Assembly (NCBI GenBank): GCA_937926325.1
Contig: CALAZQ010000149.1
Location: 1-8,891 of the forward strand
Direction of reading: 5' to 3'
Length of the DNA: 8,891 bases
From: an uncultured Planctomycetaceae bacterium
GTDB lineage: Bacteria > Planctomycetota > Planctomycetia > Pirellulales > UBA1268
Part shown: piece by piece, positions 5,751 through 8,891 of the stretch
How the letters are laid out: each line of letters opens with the position of its first letter
Position numbering within the stretch: the first letter of the stretch is position 1
Notes under the pieces: model-generated
Told to the model about the DNA's origin: nothing
Database searches by the model: none
Seen by the model: only the letters and a program-made list of their open reading frames with translations
Position numbers and translations under genes: made by a program

Positions 5751-7199
5751 TCACGACACCGGCCGACGGAGGTCGAGCCACTCACTGTGGAACGATCCTT
5801 CGCGATCGGTCCGCTGGTAGGTGTGGGCGCCGAAGTAGTCACGCTGGGCTTGCAGCAGGTTGGCCGGCAGGCTGCTGCTGCGGTAGCCGTCGTAGTAGGC
5901 CAGGGCGGTCATGAAGGCCGGCACCGGAATGCCTGTGGCAGCGGCGGTTGCCACCACCTGCCGCCAGGCGGCCTGGCTGTCGGTGAGGGCCGACTTGAAG
6001 TAGGGGGCGAGCATCAGGTTCTCAAGGCCAGGATCGGCGTCATAGGCCTCGGCGATGCGGTCAAGAAACTGGGCCCTGATAATGCAGCCGCCCCGCCAGA
6101 GCATGGCGATCGAGCGATAGTCGAGCTGCCAGTCGTGCTCAGCGGCGGCCGCGGCCAACTGGACAAAGCCCTGGGCATAGCTGGCGATCTTCGAGGCGTA
6201 GAGGGCCTGCCGGACCTGCTCGACAAAGCCCTCGGCAGCGGGAATCGGCTTAGGGGTCGGCCCGGCGAGGATGCTGCTGGCTCGCACCCGGGCCTCCTTC
6301 CCGGCCGACAGGCAGCGGGCATAGACCGCCTCGGTCACCAGGGTGCTCGGCACCCCGAGATCGAGGGCAAGCTGGCTCATCCACTTGCCGGTCCCCTTGG
6401 CACCCGCCCGGTCGAGGATGTGATCGACCAGGAACGAGCCCGCCGGTCCGTCGGGATCGTGCACGGTGAAAATGTCGCGGGTGATTTCGATCAGATAGCT
6501 GTCGAGCTCCCCCCGATTCCAGGTGTCGAAGACCTTGGCGAGGGCCTCGTTGTCGAGGCCGGCAGCGTGCTTGAGCAGCCAGTAGGCCTCGCAGATCAGC
6601 TGCATGTCGCCATATTCGATGCCGTTGTGCACCATCTTGACATAGTGGCCGGCGCCCCGCGGGCCGACCCAGTCGCAGCAGGGGATGTCGCTGTTAGGGC
6701 CGACCTTGGCGGCGATCGCCTGGAAGATCGGCTGGATCAGCGGCCAGGCTGCGGCTGAGCCGCCGGGCATCAGGCTCGGACCTTTGAGCGCGCCTTCCTC
6801 ACCGCCTGAAACCCCGGTGCCGACATAGAGCAGCCCGGCTGCCTCGACCTCGCGGGTCCGCCGCTCGGTGTCGCTGAAGAGCGTGTTGCCGCCGTCGATG
6901 ATGACGTCGCCCGGGGAGAGCAGGGGGGTGAGGGTCGCGATGATCTGGTCAACCGCCGGGCCGGCTTTCACCATCAGCATCACCTTGCGGGGCGGCTTGA
7001 GAGCGGCGACGAGGTCCTCGATGCTGTGACAGCCGATGACGTTGGGCTGGCAGCCCCGGCCGGCGGTGAAGGCATCGGTGACGCTCGTGGTGCGGTTGTA
7101 GACCGCGATCGAAAAGCCCCGGCTCGCGATATTGAGGGCGAGATTCTCTCCCATCACGGCCAGGCCGATCAGGCCGATGTCGCAGGTCGGTTCGGGCAC
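5751..7199 (-). CDS. gnd: 6-phosphogluconate dehydrogenase, decarboxylating
   Basis: A protein of 482 residues from the chosen GTG. It oxidatively decarboxylates 6-phosphogluconate to ribulose-5-phosphate and makes NADPH or NADH in the cytoplasm. The Rossmann motif G-L-A-V-M-G-E-N is at 12-19. The substrate loop V-S-G-G-E-E-G-A is at 130-137, K-M-V-H-N-G-I-E-Y at 188-196 carries the catalytic Lys188 and the substrate-binding His and Asn, and G-T-G-K-W is at 269-273. The C-terminal tail F-G-A-H-T-Y-Q-R (456-463), with the following D-R-E-G, closes the neighbouring subunit's active site in this family. The length is normal. The GTG at 7199 has GGAG 7 nt upstream and gives the usual short N-terminus. 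An ATG at 7232 would add 11 residues and has no ribosome site; the open frame reaching 7349 is less likely still. It appears to be the first gene of the operon. Confidence 0.96.
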   Translation of the reverse strand: MPEPTCDIGLIGLAVMGENLALNIASRGFSIAVYNRTTSVTDAFTAGRGCQPNVIGCHSIEDLVAALKPPRKVMLMVKAGPAVDQIIATLTPLLSPGDVIIDGGNTLFSDTERRTREVEAAGLLYVGTGVSGGEEGALKGPSLMPGGSAAAWPLIQPIFQAIAAKVGPNSDIPCCDWVGPRGAGHYVKMVHNGIEYGDMQLICEAYWLLKHAAGLDNEALAKVFDTWNRGELDSYLIEITRDIFTVHDPDGPAGSFLVDHILDRAGAKGTGKWMSQLALDLGVPSTLVTEAVYARCLSAGKEARVRASSILAGPTPKPIPAAEGFVEQVRQALYASKIASYAQGFVQLAAAAAEHDWQLDYRSIAMLWRGGCIIRAQFLDRIAEAYDADPGLENLMLAPYFKSALTDSQAAWRQVVATAAATGIPVPAFMTALAYYDGYRSSSLPANLLQAQRDYFGAHTYQRTDREGSFHSEWLDLRRPVS

Positions 7200-7206
7200 G
7201 GCAGAG

Positions 7207-7210
7207 CTCC
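7207..7210 (-). promoter_or_regulatory. Ribosome binding site favouring the GTG start of gnd
   Basis: The minus strand reads TTTGGAGCTC, with GGAG at 7210-7207, exactly 7 nt before the GTG at 7199. The ATG at 7232 has no purine-rich stretch at a suitable distance. This is the main reason for choosing the GTG. Confidence 0.55.
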
Positions 7211-7362
7211 AAAGGTGCAGGTTGCTGAGCATGAAATTTTCAGCAGCTGGCCGAAAACGGTCATGCGGCGGCCAGGTGAGCCCGGAGCATAGCGACAGCA
7301 CGCGGACGGGGCCACTCACCGCTGGCGAGAGCGTCAAAATCCCGCTCAAGAAATCAACAGGC

Positions 7363-7392
7363 CAAACCGATTCAATAAGTGCGATCGGTTTG
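7363..7392. promoter_or_regulatory. Operator-like 9+9 bp inverted repeat upstream of gnd
   Basis: CAAACCGAT at 7363-7371 is matched exactly by ATCGGTTTG at 7384-7392, with a 12-nt A/T-rich spacer. The arm centres are 21 bp apart, about two helical turns, which would suit a dimeric regulator bound to one face of the DNA. It lies about 165 nt before the gnd GTG and about 115 nt before tRNA-Cys. It could be an operator for the sugar operon, an RNA hairpin in the gnd leader, or a site serving the tRNA side. No T-run follows on either strand, so a terminator is less likely. The symmetry is seen directly; the function is inference. Confidence 0.45.
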
Positions 7393-7458
7393 AGCCGCAG
7401 GCCGCCCGGAATCGGAGCAGCCGCATACGGCCGGCAGAAAACCTGTCACCCGCAAGGC

Positions 7459-7488
7459 TTGACCAAATCGACAGGATTGCCATAGCGT
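7459..7488 (+). promoter_or_regulatory. Possible sigma70-type promoter for tRNA-Cys
   Basis: TTGACC at 7459-7464 matches the -35 consensus at five of six positions. After 18 nt comes TAGCGT at 7483-7488, a weak -10 element keeping T, A and the final T. Transcription would start near 7495, giving a leader of about 13 nt before the tRNA, which is a usual layout for a tRNA gene. The weak -10 keeps this tentative. Confidence 0.4.
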
Positions 7489-7507
7489 TAGAGGAGATGG
7501 TGAATAA

Positions 7508-7579
7508 GGCGCCGTAGCCAAGTGGCTAAGGCAGCGGATTGCAAATCCGCCATCGTCGGTTCGACTCCGACCGGCGCCT
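7508..7579 (+). tRNA. tRNA-Cys (anticodon GCA)
   Basis: A complete 72-nt cloverleaf that reads UGC and UGU codons. The acceptor stem GGCGCCG (7508-7514) pairs with CGGCGCC (7572-7578). The D stem is GCC/GGC around 7517-7532. The anticodon stem GCGGA (7534-7538) pairs with TCCGC (7546-7550) around the loop TTGCAAA, with the GCA anticodon at 7541-7543. The T stem GTCGG (7555-7559) pairs with CCGAC (7567-7571) around TTCGACT. The discriminator at 7579 is T, the base expected for recognition by cysteinyl-tRNA synthetase. CCA is not encoded and must be added after transcription. It stands alone on the plus strand, divergent from gnd. Confidence 0.97.
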
Positions 7580-7586
7580 CTTTTTT
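7580..7586 (+). terminator. T-run directly after tRNA-Cys
   Basis: Six Ts (7581-7586) follow the tRNA after a single C, and the pyrimidine-rich stretch continues to about 7590. No separate hairpin precedes the run, so the tRNA T arm or acceptor would have to serve as the stem. It may end transcription or help 3' processing. Confidence 0.35.
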
Positions 7587-7886
7587 CTCTGCAGTTCTCT
7601 GCGGGATGGCACGTCCCGTTCCGGCGCGGATCTCTGCGCCGCTGACCGGCGACATCGAGTCCAGATGATGGGTCGCCAACGAGACGTTCCTCGGCTCACC
7701 GTTTCTTGTGGGGGTTGAACGGCCCATGCGATGGAGTAGCCTCTTGGAGGTAGTGGCGAGAGATCGTTTTGCTGGCGTGGAACTGGTGGGTATCGCCAGC
7801 TGAGGAACATTGGCAATGGGGAGCCGTTTGATAGGCTCGGCTTAGCTTTCCGTGCAGTGTCCGACTCTTGACCTCCCGAAGCAGGC
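7587..7886. other. Gene-free stretch with three small hairpins
   Basis: Exactly 300 nt between the T-run after tRNA-Cys and the next gene. I see no convincing coding region; the minus-strand open frames crossing it run through the tRNA and look spurious. Structure present: CGGGA/TCCCG at 7602-7618, CGGCGC/GCGCCG at 7622-7641 right after it, and a 7-bp repeat GCTGGCG/CGCCAGC at 7771-7800. The first two may be terminators or processing structures for the tRNA transcript. The third lies in what would be the upstream region or leader of the next gene. No good promoter pair is evident. Confidence 0.4.
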
Positions 7887-8642
7887 ATGAAGGGCGAATC
7901 TCAACTCATCACGCTGCCCGTCGCCGCCGTGATCGGCACGCTGATCATGATCGGCATGCCGATCGTGGCCCGGATGCAGCCGAAACCACCCGATGATCCG
8001 TGGTTGAAACTGCGTCCACCGACCGCCGAGGCAGGCGGCCAGGTGCTGCACAACGGCCAGCCGATCAAGGGGGCGGTGGTCTGCTTCACCTCAACGTTTG
8101 AAAACCCACACCGCACCTATTCGGCTATCGGAGTGACCAATTCGGATGGCCGGTTTCTGCTGAACGCCTTTCGGGGCACGATCGGCGCGCCCGTGGGCCC
8201 CCAGAAGGTGAGCGTCCAGTACATGGTGCCGACTGGCAGGGTGTTCAAAGACCCGATGTTCGAAAACGATCTGTACTACGGTGAAGACCCCGGCATTCCC
8301 GAGATGGCCAGCGGCATCCCCCGCCGGTACAGCGATGCGGAAACCTCAGGATTGACGGCAACGATTACCGCGGAAGGCCCGAACGATTTTCTGTTCGAAC
8401 TGGTCGGGCCGGCAGAGCCGCCTGATCCCCGCGACAACCCCTATGCCCCCTATGGCATGTTCAGCGAAGAAGGCCTGGGCCGCTTTCCACCAGAAGTCTC
8501 TTTAGGCGAGCAGCCCGAGGCAGCGACTCAGTCCGCCGATCCGGCCGGTTCGAATCCGGGCAATCACGATCTGCCGCCGGACGACTCCAGCACGGATGTG
8601 ATTCTCGACAGTCCCGTTGGCGTTTCCGCGGAAGAAACCTGA
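7887..8642 (+). CDS. Membrane-anchored transthyretin-like domain protein
   Basis: A 251-residue protein of unknown function. Residues 8-28 form one hydrophobic segment after a short N-terminus with one Lys, so it is probably a signal anchor or uncleaved signal. There is no lipobox cysteine; the only Cys is 66. Residues about 48-112 look like a carboxypeptidase-regulatory (transthyretin-like) beta-sandwich: G-G-Q-V-L-H-N-G-Q-P-I-K-G-A-V-V, then T-N-S-D-G-R-F-L-L, then G-A-P-V-G-P-Q-K-V-S-V. Next comes I-P-R-R-Y-S-D-A-E-T-S-G-L-T (144-157), a stretch I associate with small planctomycete exported proteins. From about 175 to the end the chain is rich in Pro, Asp, Glu and Ser and probably disordered, a longer tail than I would expect. 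The domain should face the periplasm. The ATG is preceded only by a weak AGG. It stands alone, with its own terminator-like hairpin downstream. Confidence 0.83.
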   Translation: MKGESQLITLPVAAVIGTLIMIGMPIVARMQPKPPDDPWLKLRPPTAEAGGQVLHNGQPIKGAVVCFTSTFENPHRTYSAIGVTNSDGRFLLNAFRGTIGAPVGPQKVSVQYMVPTGRVFKDPMFENDLYYGEDPGIPEMASGIPRRYSDAETSGLTATITAEGPNDFLFELVGPAEPPDPRDNPYAPYGMFSEEGLGRFPPEVSLGEQPEAATQSADPAGSNPGNHDLPPDDSSTDVILDSPVGVSAEET

Positions 8643-8651
8643 ACGGCGAAC

Positions 8652-8685
8652 GGCCTGCCTCCCCTCGGGCCAACGGCGGCCTTTT
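8652..8685 (+). terminator. Probable intrinsic terminator after the transthyretin-like gene
   Basis: GGCC-T-GCC (8652-8659) pairs with GGC-GGCC (8675-8681) with one bulged T. CCC/GGG pairing is possible in the 15-nt loop, and four Ts (8682-8685) follow at once. It begins 10 nt after the stop codon, the usual place for a rho-independent terminator. The T-run is short and the stem imperfect. Confidence 0.5.
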
Positions 8686-8763
8686 CAGTTTGCACCTAGA
8701 CCGCATCCGATTCGCTGCAGCCACGATCAGGCAATCCAGGAAAGGGAGGCTCGGGGGTCGGCG

Positions 8764-8811
8764 AACGCTCGAGGAGCGTTGGGCCAATCTTGTTCGGCAC
8801 ACGATGTGCCG
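8764..8811. repeat. Pair of 7-bp triloop hairpins
   Basis: Two perfect hairpins stand 14 nt apart in the gene-free right end: AACGCTC-GAG-GAGCGTT (8764-8780) and CGGCACA-CGA-TGTGCCG (8795-8811). Each has a 7-bp stem and a 3-nt loop. Neither has a T-run, so terminators are unlikely. They resemble the paired palindromes of REP-type intergenic repeats. From 8812 to the window end I see no gene. Confidence 0.45.
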
Positions 8812-8891
8812 CCTCAGATGACCGGTAGTGGAGAGCTGGTTTTGAGAGGGGAACGCCGACGTCCAGCGTGGGTCGGGGTGCCCGTGCCCTG

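Larger units (their letters stand above)
7200..7507. other. Divergent spacer between gnd and tRNA-Cys
   Basis: This 308-nt stretch separates the start of the gnd operon (minus) from tRNA-Cys (plus), so it should hold promoters for both. It contains the gnd ribosome site, the 9+9 bp inverted repeat at 7363-7392 and a likely tRNA promoter at 7459-7488. Around 7335-7380 it is visibly richer in A and T than the surrounding genes. On the minus strand I see TTGACG-like and TATGCT-like hexamers, but none with good spacing, so I do not call a gnd promoter. No coding potential is convincing. Confidence 0.6.

Noticed and set aside
5322..6758. 478-codon plus-strand open frame antisense to gnd and the SDR
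   Set aside because: It lies opposite two well-supported genes with intact catalytic motifs. Long antisense frames are common in GC-rich DNA, and its translation shows no recognisable motif.
1108..7579. A functional tRNA system made of queG, dus and tRNA-Cys
   Set aside because: Queuosine is placed in tRNAs with GUN anticodons, not in tRNA-Cys(GCA), and the genes sit in separate transcription units. Their nearness alone does not support a joint system.
7488..7727. Minus-strand open frame of 79 codons across tRNA-Cys, ending with a peptide like G-V-E-P-T-M-A-D-L-Q-S-A
   Set aside because: This peptide is what the antisense of a tRNA gene yields and turns up as a spurious protein in many annotations. 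The tRNA cloverleaf is complete, so the frame is an artefact.
1..8891. CRISPR array, phage, insertion sequence, toxin-antitoxin or defence genes
   Set aside because: I looked for direct-repeat arrays, transposase or integrase motifs and small paired genes on both strands and saw none. tRNA-Cys has no visible partial duplicate nearby that would suggest an integration site.

Overview
The window looks like chromosomal DNA of a high-GC planctomycete, most likely of the Pirellulales type. Three things suggest this. The small membrane-anchored protein at the right end has a transthyretin-like fold followed by a Y-S-D-x-x-T-S-G-L-T stretch, an arrangement I associate with planctomycete paralogue families. 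The dihydrouridine synthase has an unusual R-C-R-G-G-Y-L-L active-site flank. Several genes have no recognisable Shine-Dalgarno sequence. The assignment rests on recalled family features, not on a search.

Layout from left to right: a minus-strand gene for a proline-rich and Gln/Asn-rich lipoprotein (78-905), with two hairpins after its stop; a divergent plus-strand queG (1108-2301), the last enzyme of queuosine synthesis; then a minus-strand cluster that reads, in transcription order, gnd (7199-5751), a short-chain dehydrogenase/reductase (5704-4916), zwf (4875-3415) and a tRNA-dihydrouridine synthase (3418-2318). Gaps in the cluster are 46 and 39 nt, and zwf and dus overlap by 4 nt (ATGA), so it is very probably one operon. 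queG and dus converge with a 16-nt gap. To the right of gnd is a divergent spacer with a 9+9 bp inverted repeat and a likely promoter for a plus-strand tRNA-Cys(GCA) at 7508-7579. A gene-poor stretch of about 300 nt leads to the anchored transthyretin-like protein (7887-8642), which is followed by a likely intrinsic terminator and two compact triloop hairpins.

The core of the window is an oxidative pentose phosphate operon. Zwf oxidises glucose-6-phosphate to 6-phosphogluconolactone, and Gnd decarboxylates 6-phosphogluconate to ribulose-5-phosphate. The lactonase that should link them is not in the window; an SDR of unknown substrate sits between the two genes instead. The tRNA-modification genes dus and queG lie next to this operon, and dus appears to be translationally coupled to zwf.

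I found no CRISPR array, transposase, phage gene, toxin-antitoxin pair or recognisable defence system. Most of the window is ordinary housekeeping sequence. The points worth checking are the operator-like inverted repeat before gnd, the SDR inside the operon, the divergent Dus active-site motifs, the repetitive lipoprotein, and the hairpins at both window ends.
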